Of a stretch of 64,000 nt of DNA, positions 18,176 to 26,295 are shown one piece after another (positions within the stretch are counted from its first letter, which is position 1; each line of letters opens with the position of its first letter). Source of the DNA: QZKY01 sp963666295 (GTDB lineage: Bacteria; Pseudomonadota; Gammaproteobacteria; Burkholderiales; Burkholderiaceae_D); NCBI GenBank assembly GCA_963666295.1, contig OY762707.1:1116001-1180000 (forward strand), given 5' to 3'. A program made the position numbers and the translations under genes. The notes beneath the pieces are model-generated. The model made no database searches, was not told the DNA's origin, and saw only the letters and a program-made list of their open reading frames with translations.

Positions 18176-19098
18176 TGCGCTGGATGAGAAGCCAAGGCCA
18201 TGCCTTTTCAGCCATGTGGGGGCACTTGTGCGCGACTCCCGGCAATTTTTTTCTCAACATGCTGGTATTGTCGATGACACTGGCGCTGCCCTTTGCCGGC
18301 GCAACCTTGCTTCAAAACCTGCAGCCACTCACATCCCGCATCGCCGTCAATACAGAAATCAGTGTATTTGTAAAAATGGATGCGTCTCGCGAAAAAGCGT
18401 CTGCGCTTGCTGCGCAAATCCAACACATCTTCGATCAGCACGAGCAGCCTGTCAAAATAGTATTCCTGCCCAAAGAGAAAGCGCTGGAAAATCTACAGGA
18501 AAAAGCGGCGCTTGACGATGTGGTCAGCGCACTGGGCGCCAATCCGCTACCAGACAGTTATTTGCTACGCCTGACGCCCTCTCAAAAAAATCTGGGTACG
18601 CTAAAAGTGGAAGCCGTAGTTGAGCAACTTCAGGAGCTGGCGCTAGTCGACAAGGTCCGGGTCGACTCGGCCTGGTTAAAACGGTTGACGGCACTCATGC
18701 AGGTTTTGCGTCTTGGCTTGTACTTTCTGGGCGGCACGCTGGGCATCGTCGTCGTCGCCGTCACCTTCAACACCATTCGTCTGCAAGTGCTTGGCCACCG
18801 GGATGAAATCTGGCTGCTGCAACTCGTCGGCGCAACCGAAAGCTTTATCCGGCGCCCCTTCCATTACAGCGGCATTCTGCTTGGATTGTGCGCAGGCGGC
18901 ATTGCACTCGGGGTCGTGGCGCTGGCGTTATATCCACTCAATAACGCCATTGTCGATTTGGCAAGACTGTATGCGTCAAACATACAAATCGCGCCACTAA
19001 CCCTGACAAACAGCGCCATTTTGCTTGGATTGAGCGCTTTGCTTGGCTGGATGGGGGCGGCATTGTCAATCAGACGTCATTTAATTTACCCAAAATAA
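18172..19098 (+). CDS. ftsX: Cell division protein FtsX
   Basis: Inner-membrane partner of FtsE, 308 residues with four membrane segments. The first is near residue 25–48, and the other three follow residue 180. Between them is the periplasmic domain (about 50–170) that recruits hydrolase activators. The family motifs FNTIRLQVLGHRDEIWLLQLVGAT and FIRRPFHYSG are present. The ATG overlaps the ftsE stop. No related gene follows. Confidence 0.94.
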   Translation: MMRWMRSQGHAFSAMWGHLCATPGNFFLNMLVLSMTLALPFAGATLLQNLQPLTSRIAVNTEISVFVKMDASREKASALAAQIQHIFDQHEQPVKIVFLPKEKALENLQEKAALDDVVSALGANPLPDSYLLRLTPSQKNLGTLKVEAVVEQLQELALVDKVRVDSAWLKRLTALMQVLRLGLYFLGGTLGIVVVAVTFNTIRLQVLGHRDEIWLLQLVGATESFIRRPFHYSGILLGLCAGGIALGVVALALYPLNNAIVDLARLYASNIQIAPLTLTNSAILLGLSALLGWMGAALSIRRHLIYPK

Positions 19099-19217
19099 CG
19101 GGGGAACGCATTAAATACCACTGTGGTGGGCTTTGGCATCGGAATATAATAAATACCGATTTTGTTTGATCCTGTTCCTATTTTCTGCGTCAGAAGAACT
19201 TAAAACCTCAAGCGATC

Positions 19218-20012
19218 ATGAGTGATTTTTTAGCCTCAGGAAAAACGCGATTTAATGTGCGTGCCCTGCTGTATGGCAACCGCCTGGACTTGCGCGCCAT
19301 TGAAGAAACCAGCAGCCTGGCACTCAACCCGCTAACAATGGATCTTGAGGGCGGCATTGCCGTGCTCTACCGCTTTGGTGCCGTTGTCCTGTTCGACATT
19401 GACCCATTGCATGAAGCCGTCATCTTGAAACGCCTTGCTGCTCTCAGTAGTGACCCGCTTCTGTTGTCTGAAGTCGAAGAAGTCATCGTGCAAGTTGATC
19501 CGAATGTTCGCGAAGGCATGCGCGGGAGCACAGTCTTCATCCAGGAAATCGATGTTGAGCGTTTGCAGATTATTGCGGACGTACTCGCAAAAAGCGTCGT
19601 GCTCGCGCATTATGAGGGGCAGGTCAATGAAAACATCGAACGTATCGAACCACTGGCAAGCAATTTGCGGCTACACGGAAAAATCAGCGGCAATGCCACG
19701 GACATGCTGCGCCACATCGGCACGATGCTATGGTCAGAATATGTGATGGTCGGGCGCGTCAACGTGCATGAGAAGCCCGAGGTGCTGTGGGAAAACCCCG
19801 CCCGTGAAGGTCTGTATATCCGCCTGGAAGACGAGTTCGAAATCATAGAGCGCCATACTGCACTGGAACGCAAACTCAATCTTATTTCGCAAACTGCGGA
19901 AAGCCTGTTAAACGTCCTGAACACCCGTCATTCCTTGCGACTGGAGTGGTACATCATTATTCTGATTGCCGCCGAAATTCTCCTCATGCTCTACGAGCTA
20001 TTCCTGCAATAA
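19218..20012 (+). CDS. DUF155 (RMD1/YagE-like) membrane-tail protein
   Basis: A 264-residue protein of the DUF155 family, which includes yeast Rmd1 and mitochondrial RMND1. Characteristic parts are GGIAVLYRFGAVVLFDI near residue 45, the long helical middle part and the closing HSLRLEWYIIILIAAE. The last lies in a single C-terminal membrane anchor (about 243–262), so the bulk should face the cytoplasm. The bacterial function is not known. It stands alone, about 120 bases after ftsX, and is followed by a perfect inverted repeat. Confidence 0.83.
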   Translation: MSDFLASGKTRFNVRALLYGNRLDLRAIEETSSLALNPLTMDLEGGIAVLYRFGAVVLFDIDPLHEAVILKRLAALSSDPLLLSEVEEVIVQVDPNVREGMRGSTVFIQEIDVERLQIIADVLAKSVVLAHYEGQVNENIERIEPLASNLRLHGKISGNATDMLRHIGTMLWSEYVMVGRVNVHEKPEVLWENPAREGLYIRLEDEFEIIERHTALERKLNLISQTAESLLNVLNTRHSLRLEWYIIILIAAEILLMLYELFLQ

Positions 20013-20033
20013 ATCACACATTTGCACACCCCG

Positions 20034-20068
20034 TTACTTATGAAAGCGGCAACGCATTTCATAAGTAA
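20034..20068. repeat. Perfect 12-bp inverted repeat with 11-base loop
   Basis: TTACTTATGAAA (20034–20045) is repeated in inverted form as TTTCATAAGTAA (20057–20068). It lies between the DUF155 stop and the NrdR-controlled promoter. There is no T run after it, so it is a poor intrinsic terminator on its own. A protein-binding operator or an RNA-stabilising hairpin is also possible. Confidence 0.7.
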
Positions 20069-20131
20069 ATATTTCCGCGTGGCATCACTACAAATTTTTA
20101 CCTGTTTTTGATTTTTTAGCTTCCATTTCCA

Positions 20132-20161
20132 TTGACAGCACAATATATAGTGCCATACGAT
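20132..20161 (+). promoter_or_regulatory. Promoter of the anaerobic ribonucleotide reductase genes
   Basis: TTGACA (20132–20137) and TACGAT (20156–20161) with an 18-base spacer, giving a start about 35 bases before the nrdD ATG at 20203. NrdR box 1 fills the spacer and box 2 covers the start region, which is good geometry for repression. Confidence 0.65.
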
Positions 20162-20184
20162 GGAAAGTACACTATATATTGTAA
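20138..20184 (+). promoter_or_regulatory. Paired NrdR boxes
   Basis: Two 16-bp boxes at 20138–20153 and 20169–20184. Both match the invariant core CwAtATaTwG of the NrdR consensus exactly (CAATATATAG and CTATATATTG). Their starts are 31 bp apart, three helical turns, the spacing known for NrdR, a repressor that binds when ATP/dATP signal adequate deoxynucleotide supply. Confidence 0.9.
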
Positions 20185-20202
20185 TCATTGGAGACGCCCT
20201 TA

Positions 20203-22218
20203 ATGATTAATCCGACGCCCATTATCTCCCGCATCATCAAACGCGATGGTTCTGTCAAACCTTTTGACGCCAGCAAAATCGAATCTGCGATTCTCCGTGC
20301 AGGACAAGCAACCGGCGAGTTTGACAGCGATGTGGCACAAAGCCTGACCAACCAGCATGTACTCAGAAAGCTGCTGAGAACAGGCAAAGGCACGCCACAC
20401 ATCGAGGAAATTCAGGATGCCGTCGAATGCGCGCTCTATGAAACTGGTCACAAGAAAACACTGCGCGCTTATATTGTTTATCGTGAGCAGCATCAAAAGC
20501 TGCGGAATGACCGACAGAGCCTGGTTGATGTTGAAACATCAATGAACGAATACCTGGATCAGCTTGACTGGCGCGTGAATGCCAATGCGAACCAGGGTTA
20601 CTCACTCGGCGGCCTGATCCTGAACGTTTCCGGCAAAGTCATCGCCAACTACTGGTTGAACCATGTTTATCCACCGGAAGTCGGACAGGCACACCGCGAT
20701 GCCGATATCCACATTCATGATCTGGACATGCTGGCAGGCTATTGTGCCGGCTGGTCACTACGAACTCTCCTGCACGAAGGCTTGAACGGCGTACCCGGAA
20801 AAGTTGAGTCAGGTCCGCCAAAACGCATGTCGAGCGCCGTCGGGCAAATCGTCAACTTCCTTGGTACGCTGCAAAACGAATGGGCCGGTGCTCAGGCATT
20901 CAGTTCCTTCGACACGTACATGGCACCATTCGTACGTAATGAAAATCTTGATTATCGTGCCGTCCGCCAGTACATGCAGGAGCTGATCTACAACCTGAAT
21001 GTACCGTCGCGCTGGGGCACGCAAACGCCGTTTACCAACCTGACCTTCGACTGGGTATGTCCGGAAGATCTGAGAGAGCAGGTTCCCATCGTTGGCGGCA
21101 AGGAAATGCCATTTACCTACGGCGAGTTGCAAAAAGAAATGGATATGATTAACCGCGCCTACATCGAAGTGATGATGGCCGGGGACGACAAGGGGCGCGT
21201 CTTTACGTTCCCGATTCCAACTTACAACATTACGGACGATTTTGAATGGCACAGCGAAAATGCTGAACTGCTGTTTGAAATGACCGCGAAATACGGCTTG
21301 CCTTACTTCCAGAACTTCCTGAATTCGGAACTCAAGCCGAACATGATCCGATCGATGTGCTGCCGTCTGCAACTCGATTTGCGTGAATTACTCAAGCGCG
21401 GCAACGGCCTGTTCGGGTCTGCCGAGCAAACCGGTTCACTCGGTGTGGTGACGGTCAATTGCGCCCGCCTTGGCCACCTCTATCAAGGTGACGAAACCGC
21501 CTTGCTTGCACGTCTGGACGAATTGCTGGAACTGGGAAAAACGAGCCTCGAAATCAAGCGCAAAGTCATTCAGCGTCATATGGATAACGGCCTGTTTCCG
21601 TACACACGCCGCTATCTCGGCACCCTGCGCAACCATTTCTCGACGATCGGCGTAAACGGCATCAATGAAATGATTCGCAACTTCACAAGCAATGAGCACG
21701 ACATCAGTACGAAGTGGGGGCACGATTTTGCCGTGCGTTTGCTGGACCACATCCGCGACCGCATGATCGAATTTCAGGATGAAACCGGCAGCATGTACAA
21801 CCTGGAAGCCACACCAGCCGAAGGCACGACCTATCGCTTTGCACGTGAAGATGCCAAGCGTTATCCCAACATCCTTCAGGCAGGCACGCATGACATGCCG
21901 TATTACACCAATTCATCGCAATTGCCGGTTGGCTACACCGACGACCCATTCGAAGCACTGGAAATGCAGGACGAACTGCAACGTAAATATACCGGCGGCA
22001 CGGTCTTGCATCTGTACATGAACGATCCGCTTTCCAGCGTTGATGCATGCCGCACGCTCATCCAGCGCTCTTTGTCGCGCTTCCGTTTGCCATACATCAC
22101 CATTTCACCGACTTTTTCAATTTGCCCGAAACACGGCTATATCGGCGGACATCACGAATTCTGCCCGAAATGCGATGAAGAGCTAATTGCGCGTAAAAAA
22201 CAGCAGCTAGCTGCTTGA
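20203..22218 (+). CDS. nrdD: Anaerobic (class III) ribonucleotide reductase, large part without glycyl-radical domain
   Basis: Reduces ribonucleotides to deoxyribonucleotides without oxygen. Residues about 8–95 are an ATP-cone allosteric domain (IIKRDGSVKPFDASKIESAI), followed by the ten-stranded barrel with NRAYIEVMMAGDDKGRVFTF and MIRSMCCRLQLDL. Near the end is a zinc-ribbon-like part, SICPKHGYIGGHHEFCPKC. The protein stops 17 residues after CPKC, and the expected C-terminal glycyl-radical motif (RVxGY) is missing. That motif is on the next small gene. ATG 20203 has GGAG upstream; a TTG at 20188 is possible but sits beside NrdR box 2. Confidence 0.93.
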   Translation: MINPTPIISRIIKRDGSVKPFDASKIESAILRAGQATGEFDSDVAQSLTNQHVLRKLLRTGKGTPHIEEIQDAVECALYETGHKKTLRAYIVYREQHQKLRNDRQSLVDVETSMNEYLDQLDWRVNANANQGYSLGGLILNVSGKVIANYWLNHVYPPEVGQAHRDADIHIHDLDMLAGYCAGWSLRTLLHEGLNGVPGKVESGPPKRMSSAVGQIVNFLGTLQNEWAGAQAFSSFDTYMAPFVRNENLDYRAVRQYMQELIYNLNVPSRWGTQTPFTNLTFDWVCPEDLREQVPIVGGKEMPFTYGELQKEMDMINRAYIEVMMAGDDKGRVFTFPIPTYNITDDFEWHSENAELLFEMTAKYGLPYFQNFLNSELKPNMIRSMCCRLQLDLRELLKRGNGLFGSAEQTGSLGVVTVNCARLGHLYQGDETALLARLDELLELGKTSLEIKRKVIQRHMDNGLFPYTRRYLGTLRNHFSTIGVNGINEMIRNFTSNEHDISTKWGHDFAVRLLDHIRDRMIEFQDETGSMYNLEATPAEGTTYRFAREDAKRYPNILQAGTHDMPYYTNSSQLPVGYTDDPFEALEMQDELQRKYTGGTVLHLYMNDPLSSVDACRTLIQRSLSRFRLPYITISPTFSICPKHGYIGGHHEFCPKCDEELIARKKQQLAA

Positions 22219-22238
22219 TATAACCTGGAGGAGAATAC

Positions 22239-22415
22239 ATGTCAGAAACCAAAAACGCTTCTCAAGAGATTGTTCTCTGCGACGAAGAGCGCCAACCCTG
22301 TGAAATCTGGACGCGCGTGATGGGCTATCACCGTCCATTAGCTTCCTTTAACACCGGCAAAAAGGGCGAGTTTGCGGAACGCACCTATTTTGCCGAACCC
22401 GGCTTCAAGCATTAA
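22239..22415 (+). CDS. Separate glycyl-radical domain of anaerobic ribonucleotide reductase
   Basis: A 58-residue product whose centre reads CEIWTRVMGYHRPLASFN, followed by TGKKGEFAERTYF. This is the C-terminal glycyl-radical loop of class III reductases, with Gly29 as the expected radical site. It has its own ATG and a very strong ribosome site (GGAGGAG, six bases upstream). It lies 20 bases after nrdD in a different frame. It should dock on NrdD and receive the radical from NrdG, much as GrcA (YfiD) repairs pyruvate formate-lyase. A recent frameshift is less likely, because start, ribosome site and N-terminus are all well formed. Confidence 0.85.
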   Translation: MSETKNASQEIVLCDEERQPCEIWTRVMGYHRPLASFNTGKKGEFAERTYFAEPGFKH

Positions 22416-22438
22416 TTTTATTCGTTAGTCGCTGTTTC

Positions 22439-22476
22439 AGTATTGGGTGGGTCTAAACACCCCCCAATGCTTTTTT
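22439..22476 (+). terminator. Intrinsic terminator or attenuator between the glycyl-radical gene and nrdG
   Basis: ATTGGG (22442–22447) pairs with CCCAAT (22463–22468), extended inside by GGG/CCC and outside by three more pairs, with one bulged T. A GC pair and six T residues (22471–22476) follow. It lies directly before the nrdG coding region, so it probably lowers nrdG expression relative to nrdD. Confidence 0.75.
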
Positions 22477-22481
22477 CGTTT

Positions 22482-23201
22482 ATGCCAGACTTTCAAGAAC
22501 CGAAAAGACCACTCAAAGTCGGCGGCGTCGTTCCCTTTTCCACCACCGATTTTCCCGGCAAGCTAGCCGCGGTCATCTTCGTGCAAGGCTGTCCGTGGCA
22601 ATGCGTTTATTGTCACAATCCACACCTGCAACCACGTACCGAAAAAAATTCCTTGCCATGGCGTGACGTACTCTTCATGCTTGAACGCCGAAAAGGTTTG
22701 CTCGATGCCGTTGTTTTCAGTGGTGGCGAACCCACTATTGACCCAGCACTTGAAAGTGCCATTCAGGATGTTAAAGATATGGGCTATCAAGTCGGCCTGC
22801 ACACGGCTGGCGCGTATCCGCAACGACTTGCCGAAATCCTGCCGCTTCTGGATTGGGTCGCCATTGATGCCAAGGCACCGTATTCTGCTTATGAATCCAT
22901 CACCCGCATTCCCAACAGCGGTGAGCCTGCGCTGGCGTGTGCGCAAGCCATCATTAGCAGTGGCGTAGCGCACGAATTCCGCACGACCATTCACCCTGAT
23001 CTTTTAAGTGAAGAAGTGTTACGGACTTATGCCCATGACCTCGCAACAATGGGTGTCAAGCATTATGCATTGCAGATTTTTCGAGATGTCGGCAACGAAG
23101 GGAGCGGCCTGACGAAATTCAGTCGCGCAGACTACCCCAGCGCAGAGTTAACTCGAGAAATAGAGACATTGTTCTCCAGCTTTACCGTACGAACCGCCTG
23201 A
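22482..23201 (+). CDS. nrdG: Anaerobic ribonucleotide reductase activase NrdG (radical SAM)
   Basis: Radical-SAM activase that puts the glycyl radical on the class III reductase. The 239-residue protein has PFSTTDFPGKLAAVIFVQG, then the cluster motif CPWQCVYC (Cys-x3-Cys-x2-Cys) and the SAM-binding FSGGEPT. A long C-terminal part makes it resemble the PflA-like NrdG2 branch. The start is uncertain: ATG 22482, ATG 22467 (inside a terminator hairpin) and TTG 22443 are all open, and none has a ribosome-binding site. Third gene of the reductase locus. Confidence 0.88.
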   Translation: MPDFQEPKRPLKVGGVVPFSTTDFPGKLAAVIFVQGCPWQCVYCHNPHLQPRTEKNSLPWRDVLFMLERRKGLLDAVVFSGGEPTIDPALESAIQDVKDMGYQVGLHTAGAYPQRLAEILPLLDWVAIDAKAPYSAYESITRIPNSGEPALACAQAIISSGVAHEFRTTIHPDLLSEEVLRTYAHDLATMGVKHYALQIFRDVGNEGSGLTKFSRADYPSAELTREIETLFSSFTVRTA

Positions 23202-23212
23202 AAACCGGGCAC

Positions 23213-24121
23213 TTATTTTCGCGGCACAAAATTCACGGTCGTCTCGCCAGCATTCCCCGTTTTTTGAGCTGGCTTGAAGGCGTGGCCGTAAACCACTTCC
23301 ATCGTCAGCGGAATGCGTCCATCGCCTCGCCGAAACGATTCCAGCTTACTCAGAACCCGTGTCCATGCCCGCCTGCCAAATAACCCGCGTTGACGATTCG
23401 GCAAAGGGTTACCACCAAAAGCACGCGCGTCCTGCAACAATCTCTCAGGCGATTCGTAAGTCAGCGTAAGCATTTCCATATCCACCACCGGCGTCGTAAA
23501 TCCGCTGGCAAGCAGCCTATCGCCAAGATCATGCATGTCTGCAAAAGCCAGCGTGTGCGGATAGGCATCCACGACAGCAAATGCCTGACGTATCTGTTTG
23601 AACGTATCGGGGCCGAAACAGGAAAACATCAGCAAACCATTAACCCGTAACACGCGCCGCCATTCGGCAAAAACCGTTTCTGAATGCCCGTGCCAGTGCA
23701 GCGCCAGATTCGACCACAGCATATCCAGCGACTGGCTCGCCAGCGGCATGCTGGAAAAGTCGCCACAAAGCAGGTGCTGTGTCGTCTGGTCGACCGGATG
23801 AAGCCTAGCCGCAATGCGCGCAAGAAACGACCCTGAAATCGGTTTATTTGCCAGCGCCAGGCGTTGCGGGGAAGCATCCAGTCCAATGACACGACTTTGT
23901 GGATAGCGCTCCTGCAGCACTGGCAAATCCATGCCGGTTCCGCAGCCGACATCCAGAACACTTTCCGGTACAAATTTGAGCAAATCCAGTCGCTCGACCA
24001 TGCGCTGGCTGACCTCGCGACAAAAAAAATCCGAGGCAGCGACGCGATCCGGCATTGAATAAATGGCGCGAACGCGAGCCAGGTCCGGCTGATCTGAATT
24101 ATTTTGATCCGTCTGTGGCAC
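23213..24121 (-). CDS. SAM-dependent methyltransferase, BioC-like
   Basis: A 302-residue class I methyltransferase with the SAM motif SVLDVGCGTGMDLPVL near residue 58, followed by VIGLDAS, the acidic second motif. The domains LWSNLALHWHGHSETVFAEW and RVLRVNGLLMFSCFGPDTF match the BioC family, which methylates malonyl-ACP at the start of biotin synthesis. No other biotin genes are near (birA is about 19 kb away), so the role is inferred only from sequence. It is divergent from the ComF gene, with almost no space between the outermost possible starts. Confidence 0.78.
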   Translation of the reverse strand: MPQTDQNNSDQPDLARVRAIYSMPDRVAASDFFCREVSQRMVERLDLLKFVPESVLDVGCGTGMDLPVLQERYPQSRVIGLDASPQRLALANKPISGSFLARIAARLHPVDQTTQHLLCGDFSSMPLASQSLDMLWSNLALHWHGHSETVFAEWRRVLRVNGLLMFSCFGPDTFKQIRQAFAVVDAYPHTLAFADMHDLGDRLLASGFTTPVVDMEMLTLTYESPERLLQDARAFGGNPLPNRQRGLFGRRAWTRVLSKLESFRRGDGRIPLTMEVVYGHAFKPAQKTGNAGETTVNFVPRK

Positions 24122-24191
24122 GGCGGTTATGTCAAAGAGTTTGAAGTGCGATAATGCATCAGTTTACCTTGCTTGTAACCTCAATACCGCC

Positions 24192-24923
24192 ATGCGAAGC
24201 AAGCTTCTTCAACAATGCCTTTCTGTTGCCCTGCCATCAAGCTGCGTCCTTTGTGGTGCGCCAGACGATGAAACACTGTGCGCGGTTTGCACCGCCCGTT
24301 TTTTACATCAACAGAAAACCCGCTGCTCCCAATGTGGCAACCTGCTCGGTAAGCATTTGCAAGAATCCAATCCGATTTGCGGCCACTGCCTGAAAACACC
24401 ACCAGATTATGACCAGACCTGGATTGCGGCCGATTATGAGGCGCCGCTTGATCAACTTGTGCTGTCGTTCAAGTTTGCCAGCCGACTTGCATTGGGCCCC
24501 GTATTTGCGCGCCTGTTGCGAAACGCCATCACGCAAGCCAACACTGCTAATGATGGACTGCCAGACCTGATTATTCCGATGCCACTGGCAAGCAAGCGGC
24601 TCATTGAGCGCGGCTTTAATCAGGCGCTTGAAATCGCACGGCCACTTGCAAAAATGCTGGATATCCCACTCGCTTCACGCCTGTGCACACGCGGCAAAGA
24701 GACGCTTCCTCAAACTTTATTACCTCTGAAAGAGCGCGCAAAAAATGTTCGAAATGCATTCATCGTTGCGCCCGAATCGCATGCCGTAGTTAAAGACAAG
24801 CATATAGCCATTGTGGATGATGTCATGACTTCCGGCGCCACACTCAATGCGCTTGCACGCGAACTCAAACGCGCTGGCGCATCCCGTGTCAGCACTCTGG
24901 TCGTTGCGCGCGCGTTAAACTGA
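24192..24923 (+). CDS. ComF-family phosphoribosyltransferase-like protein
   Basis: A 243-residue protein with N-terminal zinc-finger pairs CVLCGAPDDETLCAVC and CSQCGNLL…CGHC, and a C-terminal phosphoribosyltransferase fold with the PRPP motif IAIVDDVMTSGATLNALA. Relatives (ComF, GntX) take part in DNA uptake or use of external DNA. The frame also opens at 24129, only seven bases from the divergent methyltransferase. ATG 24192 gives a length near the family norm and leaves promoter space. trmL begins 20 bases after the stop. Confidence 0.85.
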   Translation: MRSKLLQQCLSVALPSSCVLCGAPDDETLCAVCTARFLHQQKTRCSQCGNLLGKHLQESNPICGHCLKTPPDYDQTWIAADYEAPLDQLVLSFKFASRLALGPVFARLLRNAITQANTANDGLPDLIIPMPLASKRLIERGFNQALEIARPLAKMLDIPLASRLCTRGKETLPQTLLPLKERAKNVRNAFIVAPESHAVVKDKHIAIVDDVMTSGATLNALARELKRAGASRVSTLVVARALN

Positions 24924-24943
24924 CTATTACTGGAGAATACGGC

Positions 24944-25414
24944 TTGTTTCACGTTGTACTGGTTAAACCTGACATCCCCCAGAATACGGGCAATATCATT
25001 CGCCTGTGCGCAAACACTGGCGCCCAACTTCATCTTATCGAACCGCTTGGCTTCCCGCTGGATGATGCCAAAATGCGTCGCGCCGGACTGGACTACCATG
25101 AATACGCGACCATGCGGACGCATAAAGATTGGCAATCTTTTCTGGACGAACTCAAGCCTGATCCGGCGCGCCTCTTCTTGTTTTCAACGCATGCCACGGC
25201 TTCACTTGTCAGCGCCAGCTTTCAACCCGGCGACCTTCTTGTTTTTGGATCCGAAACCAAAGGGCTTGATAAGGCTATTCGTGAGCAATACCCCGCAAAG
25301 CAGTGCCTCCGCTTACCCCTGCGCCCGGAAAACCGCAGCCTGAATCTTTCCAATGCGGTGGCGATCGCTGTTTATGAAGCGTGGCGACAAAACGACTACC
25401 TTGGAAGCACATAA
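24944..25414 (+). CDS. trmL: tRNA (cytidine(34)-2'-O)-methyltransferase TrmL
   Basis: SPOUT-family enzyme of 156 residues that 2'-O-methylates the wobble base of leucine tRNAs. The knotted SAM-binding fold is visible in VKPDIPQNTGNIIRLCANTG at the N-terminus, LVFGSETKGL in the middle, and LRPENRSLNLSNAVAIAVYE at the end. The start codon is TTG with GGAG nine bases upstream. Probably co-transcribed with the ComF gene. Confidence 0.94.
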   Translation: MFHVVLVKPDIPQNTGNIIRLCANTGAQLHLIEPLGFPLDDAKMRRAGLDYHEYATMRTHKDWQSFLDELKPDPARLFLFSTHATASLVSASFQPGDLLVFGSETKGLDKAIREQYPAKQCLRLPLRPENRSLNLSNAVAIAVYEAWRQNDYLGST

Positions 25415-25483
25415 TCTTTGCCAAATAACAATGGAAGACTACGGTTGCGTGTGCTTTAATTATTCCACCAAACTCACCAAAAG

Positions 25484-26281
25484 GTGGCGGTCATCGACAA
25501 GGCCCTGTTATATATCCTGCTTGCAACACTCCTTTCTGGAACAACCAGTCTGGTTTTTGCGGCCATTTTCTCCTACTCGGTGCTCTCCAGGGTGATCGAT
25601 CGCATGGTCAGCCTGTCGGTTGGCATCATGCTCGCCACATCTTTCATGCATGCCCTGCCGGAAGCCTTTGAATCCGGTATCAACCCGCATTACCTTTTCG
25701 CGACCCTGTTAGCCGGTTTGCTGAGTTTCTTTTTGCTGGAGAAAATGGCGCTTTTACGTCACTCCCACCACCATGAAGGCGACATGCACGACCACCAACA
25801 CCCTGTTGGCTTCGATGCACAACAAGCTGGAAAATCCGGCTGGATGATTCTGGTTGGGGACGGGCTGCACAATTTCTCTGATGGCATCCTGATTGCCGCT
25901 GCTTTTCTGACCGACCCAAAGCTGGGGCTAATGACCAGTCTGGCCATCTTTGCGCACGAAGTCCCTCAGGAAGTGGGCGATTTCATTGTCTTGCTGAATG
26001 CCGGCTTTTCGCGCCGTCGTGCCTTTGTCTACAACCTGCTTTCCAGTCTGGCGGCGATTATCGGTGGTATCGCCGGTTACGTCATGCTGAAAAAAGCCAG
26101 CAACCTGATTCCCTACGTCCTGGTGCTGGCGTCTTCCGGATTCATTTACATCTCGGTCAGCGACCTGATGCCGCAAATGCAGCAGCGTTACAGTCTCCGT
26201 GAAACGGTTTCTCAAGTGTTACTCATTGCACTTGGTATCGGCATCATTTTCGTGATAACCGGTCGCATGCACATGCATTGA
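25484..26281 (+). CDS. ZIP-family metal transporter
   Basis: A 265-residue inner-membrane protein with about eight membrane segments. It has the ZIP metal-site helices GDGLHNFSDGILIAAAF and FAHEVPQEVGDFIVLLNAG (HNxxDG and HExPxE). A histidine-rich cytoplasmic loop (HSHHHEGDMHDHQHP, about residues 92–106) lies between segments 3 and 4. It most likely imports zinc or another divalent metal; specificity cannot be read. The start is GTG at 25484, with no ATG before the first membrane segment. Convergent with polA. Confidence 0.9.
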   Translation: MAVIDKALLYILLATLLSGTTSLVFAAIFSYSVLSRVIDRMVSLSVGIMLATSFMHALPEAFESGINPHYLFATLLAGLLSFFLLEKMALLRHSHHHEGDMHDHQHPVGFDAQQAGKSGWMILVGDGLHNFSDGILIAAAFLTDPKLGLMTSLAIFAHEVPQEVGDFIVLLNAGFSRRRAFVYNLLSSLAAIIGGIAGYVMLKKASNLIPYVLVLASSGFIYISVSDLMPQMQQRYSLRETVSQVLLIALGIGIIFVITGRMHMH

Positions 26282-26295
26282 TCGGTCACACGGCT

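Noticed and set aside
19136..19160. Weak hairpin ATCGG…CCGAT followed by TTTT after ftsX
   Set aside because: Only five continuous base pairs with a mismatch; too weak to call a terminator.
22216..22241. A sequencing frameshift as the cause of the nrdD split
   Set aside because: Not fully excluded, but the small gene has a strong GGAGGAG site, an ATG and a plausible N-terminus, and joining the frames would need both a lost stop and a shift.
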